Shown: piece by piece, positions 43,952-50,548 of the stretch
How positions within the stretch are numbered: position 1 is the first letter of the stretch
Layout: each line of letters starts with the position of its first letter
From: an uncultured Bacilli bacterium
GTDB lineage: Bacteria; Bacillota_I; Bacilli_A; RF39; UBA660
Length of the DNA: 54,394 nucleotides
Assembly: GCA_947629655.1 (NCBI GenBank)
Contig: CANREL010000008.1
Location: 1-54,394, forward strand
Direction: 5' to 3'
Notes under the pieces: generated by a model
What the model saw: only the letters and a program-made list of their open reading frames with translations
Told to the model about the DNA's origin: nothing
Databases searched by the model: none
Program-made: the position numbers and the translations under genes

Positions 43952-44206
43952 TTATTGTTTTGGATTGATTAATTGCATTTTATAAGACAAATAGTCTTGT
44001 TTGATTGCATTTAAAAAATATTCAAATTCTTCTTCACTAACATTTAAAGAATTTAATATTTTAAAAATTAAATCCAATTCACATTGCAATGGATTGTTTT
44101 CATAAGTACAATATGCCTGTCTCGAAACATTTAAAATATTAGAGATATCATCTTGAGTCTTTAATCTTTTTCCACGAAAACTTTTTATTGCTTCTGTTGA
44201 GTACAT
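43952..44206 (-). CDS. Cro-like helix-turn-helix regulator
   Basis: An 84-residue protein. 'LKTQDDISNILNVSRQAYCTYENN' is an XRE-type helix-turn-helix (about residues 16-40). It is divergent from the CI-like repressor, sharing an operator region with three near-identical half-site pairs. AGGAGG precedes the ATG. It opens the early leftward operon, the position of Cro. Confidence 0.82.
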   Translation of the reverse strand: MYSTEAIKSFRGKRLKTQDDISNILNVSRQAYCTYENNPLQCELDLIFKILNSLNVSEEEFEYFLNAIKQDYLSYKMQLINPKQ

Positions 44207-44230
44207 TTTATTTACCTCCTTACAACACCA

Positions 44231-44308
44231 ATTTTATAAGACAATTTGTCTTGTGTCAATACTTTTTTGACATTTTGTCTTGTTTTTTTTGTCAAATTGT
44301 CATATACT
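44231..44308. promoter_or_regulatory. Lysis-lysogeny switch: divergent promoters and three operators
   Basis: Three sites share the consensus GACA-N3-TGTC: AAGACAATTTGTCTT (44238-44252), GACATTTTGTC (44269-44279) and GTCAAATTGTC (44291-44301, one mismatch when read on the other strand). The leftward promoter is TTGACA (44254-44259) with TAAAAT (44231-44236), 17-nt spacer, overlapping operator 1. The rightward promoter is probably TTGTTT (44280-44285) with TATACT (44303-44308), 17-nt spacer, overlapping operator 3. Confidence 0.82.
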
Positions 44309-44327
44309 AAAGAAAAGGAGGCATAAA

Positions 44328-44972
44328 ATGGAAAATAATTTTGCACGTAATCTTCGGCATCTAAGAATTCAATCAAGTATGACACAAGAAGAATTAGCGA
44401 AAAAATTAGATAAAGATTACTCTACTATTGGCAAATGGGAACTCGGACAAAGATCGCCTATTATGACAGATGTGATTAGAATTGCTGATTTGTTTAACGT
44501 TTCATTGGAACAACTTATTGGCTCAAGTATTATATATGACAATGCAGAAATGATAAATATAGATAGCAATGTTACAAAAATACCTGTCTTTGGAACAATT
44601 AAAGCTGGAATACCGATTGAAAGTCAGTCAGATATTATAGATTATGTGGAAATACCAAAGCATTGGCTTAATGGTGGTAAAAAATTTTATGGTCTGAAAA
44701 TAAGTGGCGATTCAATGCTTCCAAAATACAACGAGAACGATATCGTTATTTTTGAACAAAACGATGATAAAGAATTATATAACGGAAAAGATGTAGCTGT
44801 TATGATTAATGGAACTGAATCTACATTTAAGAAAATTCTCGTTAATGATAAAGGCATAATTTTGCAGCCTTATAATCCTGCTTATGACATTATGATGTTT
44901 TCAAAAGAACAAGTTGAACAGCTACCTATTAAAATTATAGGAATTGCAATTGAAAAAAGAACAAGATTATAA
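44328..44972 (+). CDS. CI/LexA-like phage repressor (HTH + S24 autoprotease)
   Basis: About 214 residues from the ATG at 44328 (AGGAGG). The XRE helix-turn-helix is at 10-60 ('SMTQEELAKKLDKDYSTIGKWELGQRSP'). The S24 domain has an Ala-Gly cleavage site in 'GTIKAGIP', the nucleophile Ser in 'KISGDSMLP' (about residue 128) and the general-base Lys in 'ESTFKKI' (about 168). All the parts for RecA-stimulated self-cleavage are present, so induction by DNA damage is expected. Confidence 0.93.
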   Translation: MENNFARNLRHLRIQSSMTQEELAKKLDKDYSTIGKWELGQRSPIMTDVIRIADLFNVSLEQLIGSSIIYDNAEMINIDSNVTKIPVFGTIKAGIPIESQSDIIDYVEIPKHWLNGGKKFYGLKISGDSMLPKYNENDIVIFEQNDDKELYNGKDVAVMINGTESTFKKILVNDKGIILQPYNPAYDIMMFSKEQVEQLPIKIIGIAIEKRTRL

Positions 44973-44996
44973 ATTAGCATTTAATTTGGTGATACA

Positions 44997-45464
44997 ATGA
45001 TATTTAATAAAAAGAGACAAAGTAATAAATATAATGAAATAAGTGAAATTATTTCAAATATGAATTATACGATAAATAACATATTGAAGGAATATACAGA
45101 GAACATCGATGAAATAATGGTTATAGCTAACAACATTACAATTTTTTCAGCTTTTTTCTGTTATTATCATAGAGATGAAAAAAGCAAAAATGTAATATTT
45201 CAATACATACAAAATTTTTTAAATTTTTTAAGTACTACTCATATTAGTGAAGAAGAAATAGAAGATATAAAATTTTATATTATCAATAATAAAATGACTA
45301 TAGAAGAAAAAATGATACCTAAGATAAAAGCTGAGCAAATTATAGATTTCTTAGTAGAAGAAACTTTAAAAAATTGTTCTGATTTAAAATATTCTAAGTA
45401 TAGTGATGCCTCAGTTCAATTATCAATTATTCTATCAAAATCTATAACACTAGCTATAAAATGA
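44997..45464 (+). CDS. Lysogeny-module protein of unknown function
   Basis: A 155-residue mostly helical protein, no recognised domain. Near the centre is 'NNITIFSAFFCYYHRDEKSKNVIFQYIQNFLNFL', amphipathic rather than clearly membrane-spanning. It lies 24 bp after the repressor and co-directional with it, so it is probably expressed in lysogens. A superinfection-exclusion or conversion role is possible but unsupported. Confidence 0.65.
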   Translation: MIFNKKRQSNKYNEISEIISNMNYTINNILKEYTENIDEIMVIANNITIFSAFFCYYHRDEKSKNVIFQYIQNFLNFLSTTHISEEEIEDIKFYIINNKMTIEEKMIPKIKAEQIIDFLVEETLKNCSDLKYSKYSDASVQLSIILSKSITLAIK

Positions 45465-45507
45465 CAAAGATTAATAAAAATTTTTTTAAATACAATATAT
45501 TTTAAAA

Positions 45508-45590
45508 TCAAAAAAAATCCTGTGCTGGAACACAGGACATATACAGAAATAAAAATTCAAGATCTACCACGATAAGAATCTTTTTCTGCT
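45508..45590 (-). ncRNA. Small RNA, about 83 nt, antisense side of the recombinase leader
   Basis: A TTGATA-17-TATAAT promoter reads leftward into a short segment ending in a TCCTGTG / CACAGGA hairpin (6-nt loop) and eight T. No frame fits. The segment lies between the 155-residue gene and the serine recombinase, on the opposite strand, and overlaps the recombinase's likely 5' leader. It may act in trans or interfere with recombinase transcription. Confidence 0.65.
45510..45537 (-). terminator. Terminator of the 83-nt RNA
   Basis: 7-bp perfect stem 45518-45524 / 45531-45537 followed on the minus strand by T8 (45517-45510). Confidence 0.85.
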
Positions 45591-45595
45591 ACTTA

Positions 45596-45624
45596 ATTAT
45601 AGCATAGAAAAACTTTCTTATCAA
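45596..45624 (-). promoter_or_regulatory. Sigma-A promoter of the 83-nt RNA
   Basis: TTGATA (45619-45624) and TATAAT (45596-45601) with a 17-nt spacer on the minus strand. Confidence 0.75.
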
Positions 45625-45651
45625 TAAAATTAAGAAAGGAAGTGCTATAAC

Positions 45652-47169
45652 ATGTATGCAGCTTATTTAAGAAAATCAAGAGCTGACATTGAACTTGAAA
45701 AGAATAGTGGTGTCGATACACTACAAAGACATAGAGATATAATTAAGAACACTTCTAAATATTTAAATATTAAAATTGATAAATGGTATGAAGAGGTAGT
45801 TTCAGGTGAAACTATTGCAGCTAGACCTAAAGTTCAAGAACTTCTTTTGGAAGTTGAAAAAAGTACGTATGAAGGAGTCTTTGTCGTTGATGTAGATAGA
45901 CTTGCACGAGGTGATAATGCTGACCAGTCTAGAATATCAAAAGCGTTTTCATTTTCAAATACTAAAATTATAACACCTACTAAAATTTATGATCCAAATA
46001 ATGAAGACGATTCGGACTATTTCGAGTTTGGCTTATTTATGTCGAGACGCGAGTACAAGATAATCAATAAAAGATTAAGTCGTGGTCGTCTTTCTTCAGT
46101 TAACGAAGGTAAATTTGTTGGATCAGTTTGTCCCTATGGATATGACAAAGAAAAATTAAAAGGACAAAAAGGATATAAATTAATAATAAATGATGATGAA
46201 GCTAAAATAGTAAGAATAATCTTTGATTTAGCCAGTAAAGGAACTGGATGTAATAATATAGCTAATCATTTAAATAAGATTGGATCTAAACCAAGAAAAA
46301 GCGAGGTTTGGGTATCAGCTAGTATTAGAGATATTATTCATAATCCTGTATATTATGGTATGATAAAATGGAATAGAAGGAAGATAGTTAAACAAATGCG
46401 AAATGGAATTGTTTACACATCAAGGCCAAAAAATAATGACTATATTTTAGTTGAAGGATTACATCAACCAATAATTGAGAAAGAAAAATGGGATTTAGCA
46501 AACATAAAATCGAAAATAAAAGAAGGTAAATCTACGAAAAAGGATTTAACACTTCAAAATCCACTTGCTGGCCTAGTTGAGTGTGGTGTTTGTGGAAGGA
46601 CGATGCAAAGAAGGAATTACCGCTCTGGTCATATAGATGGATTGATTTGTCCGCTACCCCATTGTAAAAATGTTGGCTCACATCTATACTTGGTCGAAAA
46701 CGCTATTATCAGCTCGTTACAAGAGTATTTGAATAACTACGAAGAAATACTCGTTTCTTACAAAGAAGAAGCTAAGAAAGAAGTTTTTGATAGTTCTAAT
46801 ATTGAATTAATAAATAAGGAAATAGAAAAAAACAAATCCCAACTCAATAAAACTTATGATTTATTAGAACAAAACATTTATGATACAAATACTTTTATAC
46901 AAAGAAGTAATATTTTAAAAGATAATATTAAATCTTTAGAAGAAGAATTAAATAAATATACTGTAAAGAGTAAGAGAAATCAAATAGACAAAATAAAAGA
47001 TGTAATTCCGAAGTTGAAAGATGTCCTAGATAACTACTCTACCTCTTTATCAGCTGAAGATAAAAACAAGCTTTTAAGTTCAGTAATTAATAAAATTTAT
47101 TACATAAAAATGCTTAAAGGTCGTGGAAATGAAGATAAATTTGACTTAAAAATCAATATAAAATTATAA
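45652..47169 (+). CDS. Large serine recombinase (phage integrase/excisionase)
   Basis: A 505-residue enzyme. The catalytic domain (1-145) has the nucleophile Ser9 in 'LRKSRADIE' and 'VVDVDRLARGD' downstream. The recombinase domain (about 155-280) includes 'SVCPYGYDKE' and 'VYYGMIKWNRRK'. A zinc-ribbon domain has CGVC (about 309-312) and CPLPHC (about 333-338), followed by a coiled coil (about 375-450). It ends 2 bp before the attR arm, the usual arrangement. It should integrate the phage into cotJC, and excise it when a directionality factor is present. An AGGAAGTG site sets the start. Confidence 0.96.
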   Translation: MYAAYLRKSRADIELEKNSGVDTLQRHRDIIKNTSKYLNIKIDKWYEEVVSGETIAARPKVQELLLEVEKSTYEGVFVVDVDRLARGDNADQSRISKAFSFSNTKIITPTKIYDPNNEDDSDYFEFGLFMSRREYKIINKRLSRGRLSSVNEGKFVGSVCPYGYDKEKLKGQKGYKLIINDDEAKIVRIIFDLASKGTGCNNIANHLNKIGSKPRKSEVWVSASIRDIIHNPVYYGMIKWNRRKIVKQMRNGIVYTSRPKNNDYILVEGLHQPIIEKEKWDLANIKSKIKEGKSTKKDLTLQNPLAGLVECGVCGRTMQRRNYRSGHIDGLICPLPHCKNVGSHLYLVENAIISSLQEYLNNYEEILVSYKEEAKKEVFDSSNIELINKEIEKNKSQLNKTYDLLEQNIYDTNTFIQRSNILKDNIKSLEEELNKYTVKSKRNQIDKIKDVIPKLKDVLDNYSTSLSAEDKNKLLSSVINKIYYIKMLKGRGNEDKFDLKINIKL

Positions 47170-47171
47170 GA

Positions 47172-47210
47172 ACTATCGTGTATGTACTAGTTCTTCTGTT
47201 CCAATATCAG
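47172..47210. other. attR
   Basis: The phage arm ACTATCGTGTATG (47172-47184) leads into the core CTAGTTCTTCTGTTC (47187-47201) and host cotJC. Combined with attL it gives a 42-bp attP with 13-bp perfect inverted arms; its centre falls at 47192-47193. The arm supplies a TAG that closes the cotJC 5' frame. Confidence 0.93.
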
Positions 47211-47385
47211 TTAAAAGAGCTTTTCCTCTTTCATCAGGCATTCCATATCTTTGATCGAGATATCTTAAAGCAGCATTTAATTCACCAGCATATCCTCCAT
47301 ATTGGGAAAGAATACATTTAGCAAGACGAAGATTTTTTCTTTTGATATTGATTGGATATTGTAACTTTTTTTGATATGCCCACAT
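47173..47385 (-). CDS. cotJC: cotJC, 5' segment (N-terminal part of spore-coat manganese-catalase-like protein)
   Basis: Encodes residues 1-66 of CotJC plus four phage-derived residues (VHTR) and a TAG from the att arm. Ligand E35 lies in 'YGGYAGELNAALRYL' and E65 in 'DIGTEEL'. The ExxH motif is kept by coincidence (EELVH), but E136 and H169 are on the distant segment, so this piece cannot form a dimanganese site. The ATG overlaps the cotJA-JB stop (TAATG) with an AGGAAG site. Across attB the frame reads DIGTEELAHVEMI, the conserved CotJC motif. Confidence 0.96.
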   Translation of the reverse strand: MWAYQKKLQYPINIKRKNLRLAKCILSQYGGYAGELNAALRYLDQRYGMPDERGKALLTDIGTEELVHTR

Positions 47386-47789
47386 TAGTTATCACTTCCT
47401 TCCCAAGGCCAAGGACGATTATCCCATTGCCATGGCGTTTTGTTTAAACTGTCACTATAGATAACAATTGGACCATATCTCTTTTCATAATCAGCTAATA
47501 TTTGATTATACATTTCTCTATTTCTATTAAATTCTTGAATCATTGATCCATTGTTTGGATAATTATCCAAATATAAATGGATATCATGCATAGCAAATTG
47601 AACTTGATCTAAATCAAGTAGATATTGTTCTTTCTCATTTTGAGGATTTATCATAGCAGGTTGATAATTCTTATATTGGTCATATAAGGAAGGGAACATA
47701 TTACCTCTGATAAACCCTGTATATAGACCTGATAAATTATTATTGTTATTTAAATTTATCATTTGTCTATCATCATAATAATTATTCAT
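47385..47789 (-). CDS. cotJB: CotJA-CotJB fusion, spore coat assembly proteins
   Basis: A 134-residue protein. The first 55 residues (after an Asn-rich leader) hold 'LYTGFIRGNMFPSLYDQYKNYQP', the CotJA core. The rest ('YLLDLDQVQFAMHDIHLYLDNYPNN', 'YEKRYGPIVIY', 'TPWQWDNRPWPWEG') is CotJB. In Bacillus these are separate genes cotJA and cotJB ahead of cotJC. The products join the inner spore coat. It is first in the operon; a sequence CATACTTTA upstream resembles a sigma-K -10 element but lies too close to the start to trust. Confidence 0.85.
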   Translation of the reverse strand: MNNYYDDRQMINLNNNNNLSGLYTGFIRGNMFPSLYDQYKNYQPAMINPQNEKEQYLLDLDQVQFAMHDIHLYLDNYPNNGSMIQEFNRNREMYNQILADYEKRYGPIVIYSDSLNKTPWQWDNRPWPWEGSDN

Positions 47790-47913
47790 TAAATCACATC
47801 CTAAAATAAAGTATGTGTTTTTATAATATGGGTATGGGAAAATGTCCTATTTTTGATAAAATACTTGATTTTTATCATTATTTATAATAGAATAAAGAAG
47901 TCTTGTAAAAGAT

Positions 47914-47990
47914 GGCGGTATTGGTGAAGTGGTTAACACGCCGGATTGTGGCTCCGGTATGCATGGGTTCGATCCCCATATTCCGCCCCA
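47914..47990 (+). tRNA. tRNA-His (GTG)
   Basis: Full cloverleaf with encoded CCA. The anticodon arm CCGGA-TT-GTG-GC-TCCGG gives anticodon GTG. The GGTTCGATCCC T-loop is normal. The extra 5' G (-1) opposite discriminator C73 is present, as in histidine tRNAs. One acceptor-stem T-T mismatch is seen at 5-68. It does not serve as the phage att site. Confidence 0.95.
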
Positions 47991-47998
47991 TATAAAAA

Positions 47999-48028
47999 TA
48001 AAAAGAGATATTTCGATATCTCTTTTTT
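47999..48028. terminator. Bidirectional terminator between tRNA-His and prs
   Basis: AAAAGAGATAT / ATATCTCTTTT stem with a TTCG tetraloop and T-run, serving the tRNA on + and prs on -. Confidence 0.9.
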
Positions 48029-48032
48029 GTAT

Positions 48033-49148
48033 TTAATTTGGATATTTTCCCAAAGTTTTCATCTTTTCAGATATTTTTGTACCACGATCTTGAAGAGGTC
48101 TTATTGATTCTTTTTCATAAATAGCATTTATTATTTTAGCTAAATACTTTGAACAATCAACTTCTTTAAACCAAGCTTTATCTTTTATTTCTTGAGGTAC
48201 ATAAGTGAGATTAGTAGTATATAGTTTGTGGAAAACATCATCGCGATATGCCTCATCAAATTTGCTAATACTTTTGTCTCCTTCGGTAAATAGAGGGAAA
48301 GTCGCAACTAAATATATTTTTCTAGCTCCTCTTTTCTTCATATCTGTTGCTACTTCTAAAATAGAAGAACCACTAGCAATCATATCATCAGTTATAATTA
48401 GATCTTTACCTTTGACATCATCACCTAAAAAGCGATGTTCAACGATAGGATTTTTACCATCAACGACTTTAGAAAAATCTCTTCTCTTATAGAAAGCTCC
48501 GACATCGACACCTAAGGCATTAGCATAGTATATGGCGCGATCCATCGCTCCTGTGTCGGGTGCGACAACCATTAAATTATTGGGATCATATTCTTCATCT
48601 TCGACGAAACGACTCAAGATGGAATACGTTGGATAAATATTGTCAAAAGAACAATTTTGTAAGGCATTTTCAATACCTGGATTGTGAACATCAAAGGTTA
48701 TGATACCATCGACACCACGACTTTCTAACTCACGAAGAGCTTCAGCACAATCAAGAGATTCACACCCCTTTCGTTTGTCTTGTCGCGATTGGTACAAAAG
48801 TGGCATGACGACGTGTAAACTATTTTCTTTACCATTCATTGCTGAAATGATCCTCTTTATATCTTGAAAGTGATCATCAGGACTTTTTAAATAGATGTTG
48901 TTTCTAACTTTATAAAATGATTCTTCACCATAATTACCAACATCAGATAAAAGAAAGACATCTTTTCCTCTAATGGAATCAATTATTGTTGCCTTACCTT
49001 CACCATTAGAAAAACGATCTAATTTGATAGATACAATATTTGAATTTTCTTCATTTCTTATCAGTTTTAATTTCTCATCAACCAGATTGCCAAAAGTTAT
49101 GATATTTGGCATTAAAATTAATCGCAAATTGCTCTCTTGACTACTCAT
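48033..49148 (-). CDS. prs: Ribose-phosphate pyrophosphokinase
   Basis: A 371-residue enzyme making PRPP from ribose-5-phosphate and ATP. 'SIKLDRFSNGEGKATI' and 'LPLLYQSRQDKRKGCESLD' surround the ATP loop; 'VVAPDTGAMDRAIYYA', 'YKRRDFSKVVDGK' and the PRPP loop 'DLIITDDMIASGSSILE' are clear. It is longer than classical Prs (about 315), typical of a Bacillota subgroup with C-terminal extension. Housekeeping gene. Confidence 0.93.
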   Translation of the reverse strand: MSSQESNLRLILMPNIITFGNLVDEKLKLIRNEENSNIVSIKLDRFSNGEGKATIIDSIRGKDVFLLSDVGNYGEESFYKVRNNIYLKSPDDHFQDIKRIISAMNGKENSLHVVMPLLYQSRQDKRKGCESLDCAEALRELESRGVDGIITFDVHNPGIENALQNCSFDNIYPTYSILSRFVEDEEYDPNNLMVVAPDTGAMDRAIYYANALGVDVGAFYKRRDFSKVVDGKNPIVEHRFLGDDVKGKDLIITDDMIASGSSILEVATDMKKRGARKIYLVATFPLFTEGDKSISKFDEAYRDDVFHKLYTTNLTYVPQEIKDKAWFKEVDCSKYLAKIINAIYEKESIRPLQDRGTKISEKMKTLGKYPN

Positions 49149-49214
49149 ATTACTCTCCTACTATCACATTACACCAATATTCTAGCATTTAAAAAATGGC
49201 TTTTCAACCATTTA

Positions 49215-50090
49215 TTAGTCAATATTAACTATTTCAATATTCATGGGAAAGAAATTATTAAAACAGTGAAATAAATTAGGAGCAGAATAAGATAATTTAG
49301 TAATTCCACCACTAATGATTAAGGTTTTATCATTCTTTTTTAAAATGCCACGCGTAACTCTTTTGGAAAATAATTTTTTACCTGGTGTGATGATGCCACG
49401 ATTACCCTTCCAAACTTTTTCTAAGATGGGATGAACCATACCATTATGCATGTGTCCAGATAGAAATAAATCGACTTCTTTAGTAAATTTTACTTCATTT
49501 AATAATTTATCATTCAAAAGATGAATTGGTGAATGACATAGTAATACATTATATTTGAAGTCATCAATAGCAAAGATACAATCATTCATCTCTTTGATTA
49601 AAATATCGATATCTTCATCGTTCTTTTTATAATATTCAAAACTTGGAGTAAAACAGATAAAACGAATATTTTTATCTTCATAAGTATCGTTATCTAATAG
49701 TTCAACATTTTTTATCGTGCGCATTTGATTGAAGAACTCATCATTTCTTTCACTTTTCCATTTAGTATGAAAAGTATTACTCAACAATCGAGAAATATCG
49801 TGGTTACCAATCGATATGATAACTTTCGCAATAGCTGATAACTTTTTTAGAAATGTTAATATTACTTCGACATTATCTTTTTCTTCTAAGATGTTAACAC
49901 CATCAATTAAATCCCCTGGTATACATATATAATTAGGTTTCTCTTTAGTTATTATTTGAATGATCTCATTTAATTTATCCTTTTTAAAAATACTACTGAT
50001 ATGAACATCACTAATTAGAACTATCTTTGTATTTGTAATCTTTTTATCAGTTTTTAGATGATATCTCTTAATCAAGATTTCATTTCGCAT
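49215..50090 (-). CDS. Metallophosphoesterase (calcineurin-like)
   Basis: A 291-residue protein. The dimetal motifs are 'ISDVHIS', 'CIPGDLIDGVN', 'ISIGNHDISR', 'VLLCHSP' and 'LFLSGHMHNGMVHP'. No membrane segment in the N-terminus, unlike YkuE-type membrane-anchored members. Function unspecified; possible phospholipid or nucleotide substrate. Monocistronic. Confidence 0.88.
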   Translation of the reverse strand: MRNEILIKRYHLKTDKKITNTKIVLISDVHISSIFKKDKLNEIIQIITKEKPNYICIPGDLIDGVNILEEKDNVEVILTFLKKLSAIAKVIISIGNHDISRLLSNTFHTKWKSERNDEFFNQMRTIKNVELLDNDTYEDKNIRFICFTPSFEYYKKNDEDIDILIKEMNDCIFAIDDFKYNVLLCHSPIHLLNDKLLNEVKFTKEVDLFLSGHMHNGMVHPILEKVWKGNRGIITPGKKLFSKRVTRGILKKNDKTLIISGGITKLSYSAPNLFHCFNNFFPMNIEIVNID

Positions 50091-50152
50091 ATTATCACCT
50101 ACTTAATTATATCAAATTAGATATTTACTTTATATCAATTTTTTGTTATATT

Positions 50153-50176
50153 ATATATGAACAATTGCTCATATAT
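50153..50176. promoter_or_regulatory. ArsR/SmtB-type operator upstream of the metal-efflux operon
   Basis: Imperfect inverted repeat ATATATGAACA / TGCTCATATAT (12 bp arms around the centre), the typical 12-2-12 operator. It lies between the likely -10 (TATATT region near 50146) and the ArsR ATG at 50195. Confidence 0.8.
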
Positions 50177-50194
50177 TTATATGAAGGAGGTATT

Positions 50195-50548
50195 ATGAAT
50201 TACGAAGAATGTGAAGAAGATGTCATTCATGACGACAAAATCGCTATGGCTAAAGCGGAAATGTTGAGTGAAGATCTAATCTTTGAAGTATCAAATCTAT
50301 ATAAAGTGTTTAGTGATGAGACGAGATTGCGAATTCTTGATGCCCTATTGATATCAGAATTATGTGTCTGTGACATAAGTGAATTGTTAAATATGACGCA
50401 CTCATCTATCTCCCATCAATTAAAAGTACTTAGAGATATGCGTCTTGTCAAAGCTAAAAAAGTTGGTAAGAGTGTGTATTATTCCTTAAAGGATGACCAC
50501 ATTCAAAAAATTATAGAGATTGGAGTTGAACACGTAAATGAAAAATAA
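50195..50548 (+). CDS. ArsR/SmtB-family metal-responsive repressor (CadC-like)
   Basis: About 117 residues from the ATG at 50195 (AAGGAGG). The winged helix-turn-helix is 'SDETRLRILDALL' to 'MTHSSISHQLKVLRDMRLVKAKKVGKSVYYSL'. The alpha3 metal site 'ELCVCDISELL' has the CxC pair of CadC-type Cd/Pb/Zn sensors. The N-terminal region is acidic. It overlaps the ATPase gene by 11 bp, so the two are coupled, and the repressor should bind the operator just upstream. Confidence 0.92.
   Translation: MNYEECEEDVIHDDKIAMAKAEMLSEDLIFEVSNLYKVFSDETRLRILDALLISELCVCDISELLNMTHSSISHQLKVLRDMRLVKAKKVGKSVYYSLKDDHIQKIIEIGVEHVNEK

Larger units (their letters stand above)
13473..47201. mobile_element. Complete podovirus-like prophage integrated in cotJC
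   Basis: The 33.7 kb element is bounded by a 15-bp direct repeat. It carries a full set of packaging, capsid, tail, lysis, replication, regulation and integration genes. Lysogeny genes (repressor, unknown, serine recombinase) read rightward at the right end; early and late genes read leftward. The N4-gp56-type capsid protein, adaptor, stabilisation/tail-tube protein, large ejection-type protein and lack of a tape-measure gene indicate a short-tailed phage. Two genes are frameshifted at homopolymers, but every core function looks intact, so it may be inducible. Confidence 0.95.

Noticed and set aside
45508..45590. The 83-nt RNA as a tracrRNA
   Set aside because: There is no cas gene or repeat array in the window.
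47786..47840. CATACTTTA upstream of the cotJA-JB gene as a sigma-K promoter (AC-16-CATANNNTA)
   Set aside because: The implied start would fall within or after the ribosome site, so it is probably chance; another CATACCCAT nearby lacks a convincing -35 for sigma-E.
47914..47990. tRNA-His as the phage attachment site
   Set aside because: No copy of the tRNA 3' end occurs at the left prophage boundary; the duplicated core is within cotJC.
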